Source: Chara braunii (Eukaryota > Streptophyta > Charophyceae > Charales > Characeae). From it: 35,727 nucleotides of DNA. Location: assembly GCA_003427395.1 (NCBI GenBank), contig BFEA01000522.1, forward strand, positions 1,050,170 through 1,085,896, given 5' to 3'. How positions within the stretch are numbered: position 1 is the stretch's first letter; every line of letters begins with the position of its first letter. This document shows positions 19,243 through 27,903 of this stretch, piece by piece. The notes below the pieces were generated by a model, which had not been told where the DNA came from, did no database searches, and was given only the letters and a program-made list of their open reading frames with translations. Both the position numbers and the translations under genes were made by a program.

Positions 19243-19913
19243 TTAAACCACTAGTACCTTCGAGCCTGTGTTTTGTCGACCATGAATTTCACTGCGCTTC
19301 GAGTTTGTCGAACCTGGGTACCACTCCGTTTTCTTTATGGTACTCTCACGAAAAGAAAANAAAAAAAAAAAGAAAAAAAAGAAAAAAAGTCGGCCATGAA
19401 CCTCAGAAAAAAAAAAGGAAACAAAACTTTGGTCGTGATTGCAGCTATATACATTCTTGGAAGTGGAAGTGTGCCCTCAGTGAGGACATCTCAGCCCCGT
19501 GGCCAGGTTGTCAGATTCGAAAAAAAGAATAGAAGGGAACAAAAACGGGCACATGGATCCGACCGTGAAAATGGCTAGATACATTCCCCTAAGTGCCAAT
19601 GTGATGAGCATTACAATCCTCTGACAAAACACAGCTTGAGCAGAGAAAAACGAAAACAATAACATTCAGAATATGACCGCCTTACCTGTAAGGTGCATTC
19701 TGTGGAGGAATACTCTGAGCACGACCTCCTAGCCTACCCTGCCGACATCATTGCAGTAGAGAAAGCATTTTTTTTTTCCTTTTTTTTTCACTCACAACAC
19801 TATAAAACTTAGATTTATGGGACATTGTCGACCCTGTGTCCCACCCCTGATTTCTTTGATAACTGGCAAAACCTCGTAATTTCCCAACATTGGTGGAGGT
19901 ACTAGTGGTTTAA
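19243..19913. mobile_element. Possible MITE: 13-bp terminal inverted repeats flanked by TTAA
   Basis: TTAAACCACTAGTACCT (19243-19259) is the exact reverse complement of AGGTACTAGTGGTTTAA (19897-19913). If TTAA is the duplicated target, the element is about 663 bp with 13-bp inverted termini ACCACTAGTACCT, as in piggyBac-type non-autonomous elements. The interior is AT-rich with an ambiguous base near 19360, and no transposase is seen. The right TTAA runs into an A tract, so the target duplication is not independent evidence. Confidence 0.4.
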
Positions 19914-19984
19914 AAAAAAAAAAAACCTTGTCTTTATTATTTATACAAAACTGGGAAGTGGGTCCGACATCCCTTACAAGAATA

Positions 19985-20007
19985 GCGACTCGGGTTTTGG
20001 AGTCGCC
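19985..20007. repeat. 7-bp perfect hairpin
   Basis: GCGACTC and GAGTCGC are separated by GGGTTTTG. It is a single isolated structure between the possible MITE and the U6 copy, and its role is unknown. Confidence 0.4.
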
Positions 20008-20261
20008 AACTCCGGTTGGATTTAGAATTGTTTGATGGATTGATGATAGTTTGACATCTATGGTTAGGTTTTTTTTTTTTTTTTAGCAGGGAGTATTAAA
20101 GTTAGTTGTGGGGAGTGGTCCGATATAGGGTTTGACTGATGATGTCTTGCCCTCCAAGGGAACCACCAAATGCTAGGCTTGATTCCGAGCTATAGGAATA
20201 AGTTTTTTTTTTTTTTTTTTTTGAGAAAATAATTCCAGTATAGTATGTATATAAAAAAGAA

Positions 20262-20360
20262 GTCATTTGGGATATCCATTAAAATTAGAACGATACAAAG
20301 AAGATTAGCATGGCCCCTGTGTAAGGACGACACGCATAAATTGAGAGATGGTCCAAATTA
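20262..20360 (+). pseudogene. U6: U6 snRNA-derived pseudogene
   Basis: The core GAAGATTAGCATGGCCCCTG and the flanking GAACGATACA, GACACGCATAAA and GATGGTCCAAATT are unmistakably U6, and the ending is plant-like. Differences from a working gene are: ACAGAGA is ACAAAGA, changing the box that pairs with the 5' splice site; GCGCAAGG is GTGTAAGG; AATCGAG is AATTGAG; and the 5' stem-loop is degenerate. The AGC triad is kept. A TATATAA lies only about 10 bases upstream, too close for a U6 promoter, and the 3' end is followed by A-rich sequence instead of a T run. A retroposed, CpG-decayed copy is most likely. Confidence 0.88.
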
Positions 20361-20822
20361 AAAAAACAGAGGGAAAAAAAAAAAATTGTCTGGCGCACTT
20401 GTAATTTCCATTATTTTGCGTCGCACCCCTCCGACGGCCCACTTACCCTGTCATGCCTCTGGTGCCTCTTAGCTTTACTACATGCCTCTGTCAGCAAGGG
20501 GTGTAACTTTCCACAGTGCCCTTACATGACGGCCAGTCTTATTTCACCGGTATCTGTGCGATATGCCGTCATGAGCGACATACATCTTTCCATCATGCCC
20601 CCGCACTGGCCCGACGGCTGCTGAGGGGTCCCCAAGCCGCACACCATCCAGCGCGCGCCCTGAAGGCCCACAGCGGCCCTTTAGGCCGCAGGCACAGGGT
20701 GAGGCAGCACTCACTTATTTATTTATTTATAAAGTAAGGGTTGTCCTATTTTTGTCGGTTCAGAAACCGTTTTGGACTTGCAGTCCCCAAGGCACAGCCT
20801 TGGGCTGGGTGCATCAGACGCA

Positions 20823-21260
20823 GGGCCGAAATAGGCCCAGGCGCATTTTGGCGCCATGCTGCAGGGCCGAAACAGGCCCAGGCACGTTTTGGCTCCATGC
20901 TGCAGAGCCGAAACAGGCCCAGGCGCGTTTTGGCGCCNNNNNNNNNNNNNNNNNNNNNNNNNNNNNNNNNNNNNNNNNNNNNNNNNNNNNNNNNNNNNNN
21001 NNNNNNNNNNNNNNNNNNNNNNNNNNNNNNNNNNNNNNNNNNNNNNNNNNNNNNNNNNNNNNNNNNNNNNNNNNNNNNNNNNNNNNNNNNNNNNNNNNNN
21101 NNNNNNNNNNNNNNNNNNNNNNACCGTTCTAGGCCACACAACGGTTTGCCCGGTAGGGCATTTTGGCGCCATGCTGCAGGGCCGAAACAGGCCCAGGCAC
21201 GTTTTGGCTCCATGCTGGAGGGCCGAAACAGGCCCATGCTCGTTTTGGCGCCATACTGCA
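20823..21260. repeat. 41-bp minisatellite interrupted by an assembly gap
   Basis: Units of the form GGGCCGAAACAGGCCCAGGC plus 21 further bases begin at 20823, 20864 and 20905 before the gap and at 21179 and 21220 after it, always 41 bases apart. A second motif, gccacacaacggtttgcccg, occurs at 21133 and 21312. Copy 1 at 1050-1140 holds about two units. Confidence 0.85.
20938..21122. other. Assembly gap (185 N)
   Basis: A run of N falls inside the 41-bp repeat array. Its real length is unknown, and the array may be longer than shown. Confidence 0.99.
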
Positions 21261-21526
21261 CCCAACACGGTCTGGGACCCGGTAGGGACCTCGACTGTGC
21301 AGGCCGTTCCACGCCACACAACGGTTTGCCCGGTAGGGCCCTACGCACTAGATAGTTTGGCCTCCTGCTGGGCACTGGACGGTTCGGTCGCTCACTTCTT
21401 GAGCAACATACTGCTGGATAGAGGTTGCACTATGCTGCGCTATTATAGCGCTGCGCTGCAGGGCCAGGAAGGAGACGCACACAAGAGGAGAGAGAGGCAG
21501 AGGCTTACCTGCAGCGGCGGACTTAC

Positions 21527-21652
21527 TTGGTGCCATAGCTGGGGCTTCATGCGGTATCTGCAGAGGGCGGCGATATAGTCAGCACAATAGTAGCCACCTG
21601 CAAGTGAGATAGCAAGGAGGACGACATCTTCTTCTCCTTCCTCGTCCTCCAT
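21527..21652 (-). CDS. Exon-like 42-codon frame ending at a splice donor (copy 2)
   Basis: The minus-strand ATG at 21652 opens 42 codons (MEDEEGEEDVVLLAISL ... PQLWHQ) ending at CAA followed by GTAAGT (21526-21521), with a second donor, CAG/GTAAGC, 18 bases on. Length, phase and both donors match 677-802. Nine residues differ (for example AA to VV, H to C, E to K) but no stop or indel has appeared, which suggests past protein-level constraint or a recent common source. Confidence 0.45.
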
Positions 21653-22230
21653 CTCATCTTGCTCTCTCTCTTTTTTCCTCCTTCCTCCTTCCTCTTCTTC
21701 ATCTTCTTCACCTACTTCTTCTTCAGATATGGGAGTGAGAGAGGTTATCAACAGAGGATATCGACAGAGGTTAATGTGGGCATTTCGCCCAGGATCTGGT
21801 TCAACATTTTTGAGACAGACATTGATTGGACATCGGCAAAGGACTATTTTTGGACATCGCTATTGCGATTTTGGACTTCCCCCTCGCCTCCGTCTTCGTC
21901 TCTCCTCCCCCCCCATCTCGCATTTGTGGTATCTCCCCATATCCGTGTACAAGGAGGGACCTTTCTCCTTTGTGTGTGGTCCCTCCTCCTCCTTTAACAT
22001 GTGTGATGTATGATGAGATGTTGTGTAAGTCCCGGTCAGGTCAGGACTTATATCCAAGTCTTCCACTGCGCAATTGAGTGTCACTTCGTATGTATCAGGA
22101 TGTACATTGCCTGTTGATGTTGCACTAACGTTGCATTGTCCATTCAATCATCTTCATCACATTGCGGATCCTAGGTTGCACTTGCAATGCCCAACCTGAT
22201 CTGACACGTGTTCGGGGACTAGTGTATTCC

Positions 22231-22231
<1 letters not shown>

Positions 22232-22310
<79 letters not shown>

Positions 22311-22352
22311 TGATTGATTGATTCAATCGATTGATTGATTGATTGATTGATT
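22232..22352. repeat. (GATT)n microsatellite
   Basis: About 28 tetranucleotide units with a few variants (gattggttgatc, gtttgatt, gattcaatc) follow family A copy 2. Confidence 0.95.
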
Positions 22353-22995
22353 AGGTCACACTATTTAGTCCCAAAATCTCGGATTTGTACCTAACTGCCG
22401 AAATTATTTTTTTTTATTTTTTTTTTTATTTCGTTTTCCCATTATTTATGTTTGCAAAAAATCGCAATAGTATAGCACATGAAAATTTCATTTTTTCGTT
22501 TCTTTGAAATTCTAGTTTTTTTTGCCAGAAATCCGGGATATTGTTTCAATTTTTTTTTTTCCGATTGGTATGTCCATTTGCAATTTTCCGATGTTAAAAA
22601 AATCCGCGTTTTTTTTTGAAAATTTTAAAAATTTGTTATTTCAATTTTTTTTGGAAATCTGTCGCGTTGATGTTTTTATTCCTCACACATTCTAGTGGTA
22701 ACGGAAATTCTGGATTTCGATTTGGATCGTTACTCCAAGATTCTGAAATTATTTTTTCGGGAAATACCTCTCACCCGGGTGATTCCAAGTTTTCTTTTTT
22801 TTTTTGGAATTCGCGGAACTTGCGAAAATGTTTTTTTTTCTTTCGCAGTTTTAAGATCCAATCGATTCGCACAACCCCCCCCCCATCTCTCGGCTGAATC
22901 TCTCTCCTCTTCTTTCTCAACTGCCCATCGGTTACCCCCGACTGCAACATTGGTAAGTCCTCAAATCAGCAGGCCACGACAACAATCGGTGGCGC
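22353..22995. other. T-rich stretch upstream of element D gag
   Basis: Many T runs and no gene. A donor-like TTGGTAAGT occurs at about 22950. It may be the leader of element D, but I could not find a primer-binding site. Confidence 0.5.
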
Positions 22996-23592
22996 ATGCT
23001 CACTCGCTCACAGACAGCAGGGATGGAGCAGAAGCAAGACGAATTTGGCGCGGACTATGAGACACGGATGGTGGCTATCATGGCCGAAAGCAAGCAGCGG
23101 CCAGAAGCAGCAACAACTGCACGAAAGAAGAAGGAGGCAGAGGTAGAGAGGCTGCGTCTTCTGGCAGAAGAACAACGACAGAAGCATGCAGTAGCAGCAG
23201 CTAAGGCCCTTGATGAAGAACGAGTACGACGACAGGAGCTTCTATTCAAGGAGAAAAATGTGGTACACACGCAGGGCAAGGATTGGCAAAAGGACGTCGA
23301 GAGTGGGGAATCCGTTGACAACGTGAACAAGCTATCTCAACTACTCAACCCCGTCTCGGACCTTCTCGCTACATGCATTGCACAGCAGGAGGACATTCAC
23401 TCTCTCGACCACACCAACCAAGCGCTACAACAGTCAATGGATCGGCTAACCAAGCATGTACGTCAGTTGGAGCAGCGACTTGTCGCCTCCTCCAACGTCC
23501 GCCCCTCCGACCTCGCCGGTAGTGTAAACGTCTTGGAGATAGACGTGGGAACACTCAAGACCGGGGCTCAGCGATTGGAGCAACAGGTTTGA
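22996..23592 (+). CDS. gag: Element D gag, N-terminal part, 198 aa
   Basis: The frame begins MLTRSQTAGMEQKQDEF, a start familiar from Chara-type gypsy elements. Residues 30-85 are a long charged helix (KKKEAEVERLRLLAEEQRQK, ALDEERVRRQELLFKEK) and residues 115-198 contain further heptad-like stretches (HVRQLEQRL), so most of it is predicted coiled coil. It stops at QRLEQQV, where related gags would continue; the next homologous block starts at 23625 in another frame. It forms the structural part of the particle and is broken here. Confidence 0.8.
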   Translation: MLTRSQTAGMEQKQDEFGADYETRMVAIMAESKQRPEAATTARKKKEAEVERLRLLAEEQRQKHAVAAAKALDEERVRRQELLFKEKNVVHTQGKDWQKDVESGESVDNVNKLSQLLNPVSDLLATCIAQQEDIHSLDHTNQALQQSMDRLTKHVRQLEQRLVASSNVRPSDLAGSVNVLEIDVGTLKTGAQRLEQQV

Positions 23593-23624
23593 GCAACAAC
23601 AACCATCCCTAGCACGTCGTCACG

Positions 23625-24273
23625 CGAGAGAATTCCCAAATTTGACGGGCTCCCGATCTTCTGTGACGCATCGAAGACATACCCTATATAGTGGTGGCGC
23701 CAGTTCGAACTCAAGTTATACATCCCCTAGGTCGGCGAGAACAATCGACACGCATACTTGTACTCACGGTAAGATGGTGCATATCAAGCATGGTTGGACA
23801 ACATGCTGTCTGCACAATTGTGCACAGTTTCCGAATTGCATAACTTCATTACCTGGTCCAATCTCAGGGCGACATGGCAGAAATATTTCCAAGTGGAAAC
23901 GCCCGAGCATTAGACGATCAACATGCTGCTGACATTTTCTCAGAACATTATGCCAAGCGGAGACTGGATATCGGAGTTCCAAAGCTTGGCAAGCACGCCG
24001 AAGCTGCCGATGACCTTCGACGGCATCAAGCTCTACTTCATCAAAAGGTCGTGTCGGGTGTTGCAAAATGCATTGACTCAAGTCGCTGAGAACCTCAACA
24101 CAAGTGAGGAATTCTTCAACAAGGCTGCGCAGATCATCGTGATGAACAAGGAAGCCAAAAATATTGGTCGTTCGCCGACTGCCGGCCAAGGCGCGTATCA
24201 ACATCGGCCGGAAGTGGCCGTGGTCGTGACGGCAATGTCGAACGACCCTTCAACTTCAAACGAGGCTGCCTCT
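23625..24273 (+). pseudogene. gag: Element D gag, capsid part, with in-frame stops
   Basis: One frame can be followed from RIPKFDGLPIFCDASK through QAWLDNML, FSQNIMPSGDWISEF and RSPTAGQGAYQHRP, the usual retrotransposon gag capsid region. Internal stops occur after KTYPI (before WWRQFELKL), after KLYIP, after LYSR and after ETPEH. The stop before WW is TAG where CAG is likely. The frame ends in a T run at 24274, where a 278-bp insertion begins. Confidence 0.8.
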
Positions 24274-24558
24274 TTTTTTCACTTTCAAAAGTTGTTAATC
24301 GAACCTTCTGGTTTCTATCTGTTGTGATGAGAATGATGTGTCTGACTCTTTGTCTTTCATGCACACATCATTCATACGGCTCGTACCTAAGTTCTTACAG
24401 GTGACTGTAGTGAATATGGTGAAGGCATAGTCTTACCCCATCAGTAATGGTGGAAGGTCGAGGTTTTTGTGGTCACCTTTGGTCTTTCATTATCTCTTTT
24501 TATTGGGCTTACTATAGTGGGATTTCAAACTCATGGACTTCATTTTTTGAGTTTTTTC
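24274..24558 (+). mobile_element. 278-bp insertion in gag flanked by TTTTTTC repeats
   Basis: The gag reading breaks after SNEAAS at 24273 and resumes with DDGDRLAAALNGG at 24559. The two edges carry the same 7 bases, TTTTTTC (24274-24280 and 24552-24558), like a target-site duplication. The interior is non-coding, with no inverted ends and no GT-AG borders. It could be a small retroposon fragment, or a deletion/insertion at T runs. Confidence 0.4.
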
Positions 24559-24816
24559 GACGATGGAGACAGATTAGCAGCTGCCCTAAACGGTGGCCGC
24601 CCCGCCAAAGGACGAGGTCGTGGCAAAACGAAGACAAACACCACTTTTTTCGGGCCCGGACAAACAACTCCAACTCAAGAACCTTGGACACATTATGGTC
24701 TTACGGAGCGCAGGTATCGCATCCGCACCAAGTACCACTATTGTTTGTGGTGCAACAACTCAACGCATGATACCGCAAGTTGCACAACCAAGGGCACTTC
24801 CCAGTCGGGAAAGTGA
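24559..24816 (+). CDS. gag: Element D gag, nucleocapsid part with CCHC knuckle
   Basis: The frame has a basic GRPAKGRGRGKTKT stretch followed by YCLWCNNSTHDTASC, a C-x2-C-x4-H-x4-C zinc knuckle that binds RNA in gag. It ends at a TGA after TSQSGK. It follows the interrupted capsid region and precedes the protease. Confidence 0.8.
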   Translation, partial: DDGDRLAAALNGGRPAKGRGRGKTKTNTTFFGPGQTTPTQEPWTHYGLTERRYRIRTKYHYCLWCNNSTHDTASCTTKGTSQSGK

Positions 24817-25088
24817 GTGTGACAACACTCTCGACGCCTTCGGAACCGGTTGCCGTATGGGTAACCTCCCTCGGTTCTGGGGCATATGCGGAGGTCGTAA
24901 GTCTTCCCATTCTTCATTCTTTCGAGGACTATGCTGCCCGACTCGTACCTTCGCTGAATTCACGAGCCCAAGGACAGGGTGTATGCGCGGCTTCTTCTCC
25001 GTTCGGAAGCAGCGGCATTGAGTCGTCTTCAAGTGGACCTTTACGGGATTCGGCACGCGCGTTCAACATAGAGGACTTGGACCCGTGA
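24780..25088 (+). CDS. Linker ORF between gag and protease, 102 aa
   Basis: An open frame overlapping the gag end, with low-complexity serine and glycine content (SSPFGSSGIESSSSG) and ending FNIEDLDP just before the protease ORF. It probably belongs to the pol leader, shifted relative to gag. There is no motif, and only position supports it. Confidence 0.35.
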   Translation: MHNQGHFPVGKVSVTTLSTPSEPVAVWVTSLGSGAYAEVVSLPILHSFEDYAARLVPSLNSRAQGQGVCAASSPFGSSGIESSSSGPLRDSARAFNIEDLDP

Positions 25089-26029
25089 CGACCGAGGATT
25101 TTGCATGGCTTCCTCTCCCTTCCACTGGTTGCTTACCTGAACCGCAATGCGCAACACTTAGCACTCATCTTCATACATACTTGGTCTTCTATGCACCACC
25201 AACTTCGCCGACGGATGACGAAGTCGCAATGGGGGACATCCTTGCATATGTTACCAAGGTGGCCCGCGAGTTTCGCACGCAATGGTATGATGACAACAAC
25301 ACACCGCTCCTTTATGTTCGTATCCAGGTTGGGCAAGCGTCTTGCAACACTTTGCTGGATAACGGCAGGACTCGCAATTTCATCAACCGGTCCTTTGTCC
25401 AAAGGGTTGGCCTTGGCCCACAAGTTCCAAGGAAGGCACACCCTACGGCGATCAAGTTGCCGGACGGTAGGACGCAACAACTCCTTGACCGCTACATCGA
25501 GGCCTTACCGGTCTATTTCGCACCTCATGCATGCGAACCGGTGAGGTTTGACGTCTTGGACACGGACTTCGACATCATTTTGGGCATGCCTTGGCTTGCA
25601 AGTGCTTATCACACGACCAACTTCCATCGGCGGATGCTTACGATCCGCGACGCCTTCGGCGCCGAAGTGTCGTGTACCATCCCTCTTCCGCACCCTCCGA
25701 TTCGGTGCCAAGTTGTGACGACCAAGTCATTCCGGGCTACTTCCGCTTATGATCAGCCCGACGAGATAGGCCTATGTTTTCTTCAAACCATCGCGGTAGC
25801 CGAATCACCACCCACGGATTTGTTTTCGGACCCCTGTGTGGTACGGTTGCTTGACGAATTCGTCGACATCTTCGAGTCACCTAGCGGCGTGGTGCCGGAT
25901 CGGACGATCTCTCACGATATCATTCTCAAGGCCAATGTCGTGCCACCGAAAGGTTGCATCTATCGCATGAGCGAGGAGGAACTTACAATACTCCGCACGC
26001 AGCTCGATGACTTGTTGGACAAAGGTTGA
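25085..26029 (+). CDS. pol: Element D protease and start of reverse transcriptase, 314 aa
   Basis: Residues 75-185 form a retropepsin-like domain: VRIQVGQASCNTLLDNG with active-site D92, where the usual DSG is DNG, followed by RNFINRSFV, and later FDIILGMPWL. Residues 250-314 (LLDEFVDIFESPSGVVPDRTISHDI, YRMSEEELTILRTQLDDLLDKG) are the N-terminal approach of gypsy reverse transcriptase. The stop is TGA where tryptophan (TGG) is usual. The same frame continues to 26094 as IRPSSSPYGAPILFVRKKNKNL and is then cut by the element C LTR, so the RT palm, RNase H and integrase of D are absent from this side. Confidence 0.85.
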   Translation: MTTEDFAWLPLPSTGCLPEPQCATLSTHLHTYLVFYAPPTSPTDDEVAMGDILAYVTKVAREFRTQWYDDNNTPLLYVRIQVGQASCNTLLDNGRTRNFINRSFVQRVGLGPQVPRKAHPTAIKLPDGRTQQLLDRYIEALPVYFAPHACEPVRFDVLDTDFDIILGMPWLASAYHTTNFHRRMLTIRDAFGAEVSCTIPLPHPPIRCQVVTTKSFRATSAYDQPDEIGLCFLQTIAVAESPPTDLFSDPCVVRLLDEFVDIFESPSGVVPDRTISHDIILKANVVPPKGCIYRMSEEELTILRTQLDDLLDKG

Positions 26030-26776
26030 ATCCGACCTAGTAGCTCACCATATGGTGCGCCGATTCTCTTCGTACGGAAGAAAAACAAGAATCTCGGGGT
26101 TGCACGATCAGGAAGGGACGGCACACGAGCGAAGTAAGAGGTGAGTAGAGCAGGAGTCAGGCGACCCGACGAGCTGGTGCCGAACGCGCGGGGTTGACGC
26201 GGGCTACGGCGGACTGTGGGCGTGGGCGAACCTGACGGGTGCGGGAGGACTAAGCAAGGTGACGACTTCGTGGGTTGGTGCGCGACAACGGACTGTCCAC
26301 ATCAGAGGAGAAGAGAGAGAGGAAGAGAGAGTTGAGGTGGATGGGCGCGGATTTGCTGATTCTTTGTCTTTTCCCCCTCCTTGCCTGTGTACATAAATTT
26401 TGAATTGCGGCTCCGGGCGACTCGCCCGTTTTTTTCCCTTATGTTTTTCGGAACCCGGACTTGGATTTTTGCTCACACTTGTCTTTGCGATTCCCTTCTC
26501 CGATGCACTATGAATGTATGGATGTCATGTTTCGATCGTTTCTGATCTCTGTCCTTGCCTTTGGGGCATCGTGTGTATGATTACTGAGGATGCGGATGTA
26601 TGGAGACTATGCTTGCTTGTTTACCTTTTTGCGGGGAATCTTTTGTCTTTGCGTTGTCTGTCGCATTCGATGCTCACGTAGAATAAGAATTTTGCGCAGT
26701 TGATTATTCTGTCCGTGTGTCTTTGGATCGAGTTGTTTTGTGATCATTGCATCTTGCATAACCGGAACATCACGGA

Positions 26777-27031
26777 GTGATTAGACGGCCGGATACCGGG
26801 CTCGGTGAATGCCAAGCGAGGACACGTGTAAAACGCGACCTGAGTTGCGCGCTTACACGTATCCCCGGGCGTCAACTCATCAGGACCCTCAATCTGTCCG
26901 ATTGGGAGTGGCCATCTCGGAATCCGCCACGGCGCAGTCGACCCGCACGAGCACACGTAAGCCCGACGCCATTCGCGCGACCTGCATGTGCTCGCACGTG
27001 GCGACCGCGATCGCCGCGGACCCACCCTTAA
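26777..27031 (+). CDS. LTR-embedded ORF, 84 aa (copy 2)
   Basis: Same length and limits as 1907-2161 on the minus strand; arginine- and proline-rich, with the SDWEWPSRNPPRR block identical. About a dozen substitutions and no indel separate the copies. It overlaps the G-box inverted repeat at its start. Function unknown. Confidence 0.3.
   Translation: MIRRPDTGLGECQARTRVKRDLSCALTRIPGRQLIRTLNLSDWEWPSRNPPRRSRPARAHVSPTPFARPACARTWRPRSPRTHP
26820..26863. promoter_or_regulatory. G-box palindrome in the LTR (copy 2)
   Basis: ACGTGTAAAACGCG on the left and CGCGCTTACACGT on the right form an imperfect inverted repeat. It is the counterpart of 2075-2117. Confidence 0.5.
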
Positions 27032-27054
27032 GCAACCCATAATACCGCAAATAC

Positions 27055-27396
27055 ATGATGACGCGATCATGGGATTCCGACTCATCCTACGACCCAGATT
27101 ACTTCACCCCTTGGATAAACGAAATCCTAAGGCAGCGATACCCCTGCCACACTGAGCATCGACTATATTCTCGGGAATTCCACTGCGCCACCTCTAGCGA
27201 CCCCCGGTGCTCGGATTTCCCTTCTCCAGACCATACCTACTACTTCATCCACCCGGGATTCGTCGTCATCACCACCAGTTTTCCTCCCTTTCGCCTTCTT
27301 CTTCCGTACCATCAACTCAGCGTCGTTTCGTGGCCGGCCATAGCCCCCTATTGGCCCAGCACACCCTGCGAAAACTGCCGACGACGTGGCGATTAG
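27055..27396 (+). CDS. LTR-embedded ORF, 113 aa (copy 2)
   Basis: The frame starts MMTRSWDSDSSYDPDYF, matches 1680-1883 over its first 67 residues, and then continues for 46 more, ending CENCRRRGD. It has several cysteines (CHTEHRL, HCATSSDPRCSDF, PCENC) but no recognised zinc pattern. It begins 23 bases after the 84-aa ORF. LTR transcripts could carry it as an upstream ORF. Function unknown. Confidence 0.3.
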   Translation: MMTRSWDSDSSYDPDYFTPWINEILRQRYPCHTEHRLYSREFHCATSSDPRCSDFPSPDHTYYFIHPGFVVITTSFPPFRLLLPYHQLSVVSWPAIAPYWPSTPCENCRRRGD

Positions 27397-27750
27397 AGAA
27401 CCCCGGAGTTCCGAAGGCCTAACCCGAACGCGCGACGACCAGCGCTGTGTGGCAATCCCCGACAGGCGGACTCATCGGAACCCCACCTAACCCGTCGGGA
27501 CCCGCCCATGAATTTGCTGTCCCCGGGACCAATGGCTCGCTCGGTCTTGAGCAGCCCGCGCATACCACCTGCCTTGTAACCTGAAGACGCCCTCTCCGCC
27601 AAATTGCACACGTGCCCTCGAAAGACCCTGTCACAGGAGATCTCAGTTCTGACTTGGGACTCCACTTTCCCAAAAATCCTTGGCACACCCCTTTTCGCAC
27701 TTCTAGGCCCGCATCCTACTCCGATCAGGAAGTCGGGCTGGGCGTGAGGT

Positions 27751-27763
27751 TGGTATCGGAGCC
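27751..27763 (+). other. Primer-binding site (initiator tRNA-Met type)
   Basis: TGGTATCGGAGCC differs at one base from TGGTATCAGAGCC, the site complementary to the 3' end of plant initiator tRNA-Met; the changed base would still form a G-U pair. It directly follows the LTR and sets the plus orientation of element C. Confidence 0.8.
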
Positions 27764-27792
27764 CGACACGTGGCTGGGTCTTAGGATCGATA

Positions 27793-27847
27793 GCACGTTA
27801 ATTAGGCGATCTGGCTAACCGAGGGCGGCCTCGCCCCCGGAACGTGC
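27793..27847 (+). other. Structured leader between PBS and gag
   Basis: GCACGTT (27793-27799) pairs exactly with AACGTGC (27841-27847). Inside it CCGAGGGCG (27819-27827) pairs with CGCCCCCGG (27832-27840) around a GCCT loop with one A-C mismatch. A two-level stem-loop in this place is where RNA packaging or dimerisation signals of retroelements usually sit. Confidence 0.5.
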
Positions 27848-27903
27848 ATAAACGCGACCCTATCATCACACGAAGCAGATCAGCTAATTGACAGGCAGCC
27901 AAA

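Larger units (their letters stand above)
20772..22205 (-). repeat. Dispersed repeat family A, copy 2 (inverted to copy 1)
   Basis: The minus strand is homologous to 70-1177 in the same order: ggatccgcaatgtgatga block, exon-like frame, ctataatag block, then the CGCCAAAA minisatellite and gactgcaagt. It is longer than copy 1 because the minisatellite is expanded and includes the N gap. Beyond gcaagt the two copies diverge, since copy 1 is interrupted there by the LTR. The outer end at 22205 reads TGTCAG on the minus strand. It lies 0.8 kb upstream of the element D gag and could be D's 5' LTR, but no primer-binding site follows it. Confidence 0.8.
26095..27750 (+). mobile_element. Family C LTR, copy 2 (5' LTR of element C, truncated at both ends)
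   Basis: It is homologous to the minus strand of 1178-2846. Its left edge joins element D's RT after AAGAATCTC with only CTC shared, and it lacks the TATA-containing upstream part present in the other copy, so it is probably 5'-truncated. Its right edge reads gtgaggttgg directly into the primer-binding site, whereas copy 1 reads gtgaggttgggcgtcaca; the ending GGGCGTCACA seems to have been lost between two TGG triplets. The leftover is about 1.66 kb. Confidence 0.8.

Noticed and set aside
20741-21578. Long frames crossing the N gap
   Set aside because: Their length comes from N read as X and from the 41-bp repeat, whose length is not a multiple of three; they are not genes.
20778-22205. Family A copy 2 as the 5' LTR of element D
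   Set aside because: It has TG...CA ends and lies upstream of D gag, but no primer-binding site follows and the exon-like frame reads on the opposite strand, so it was kept only as a possibility.
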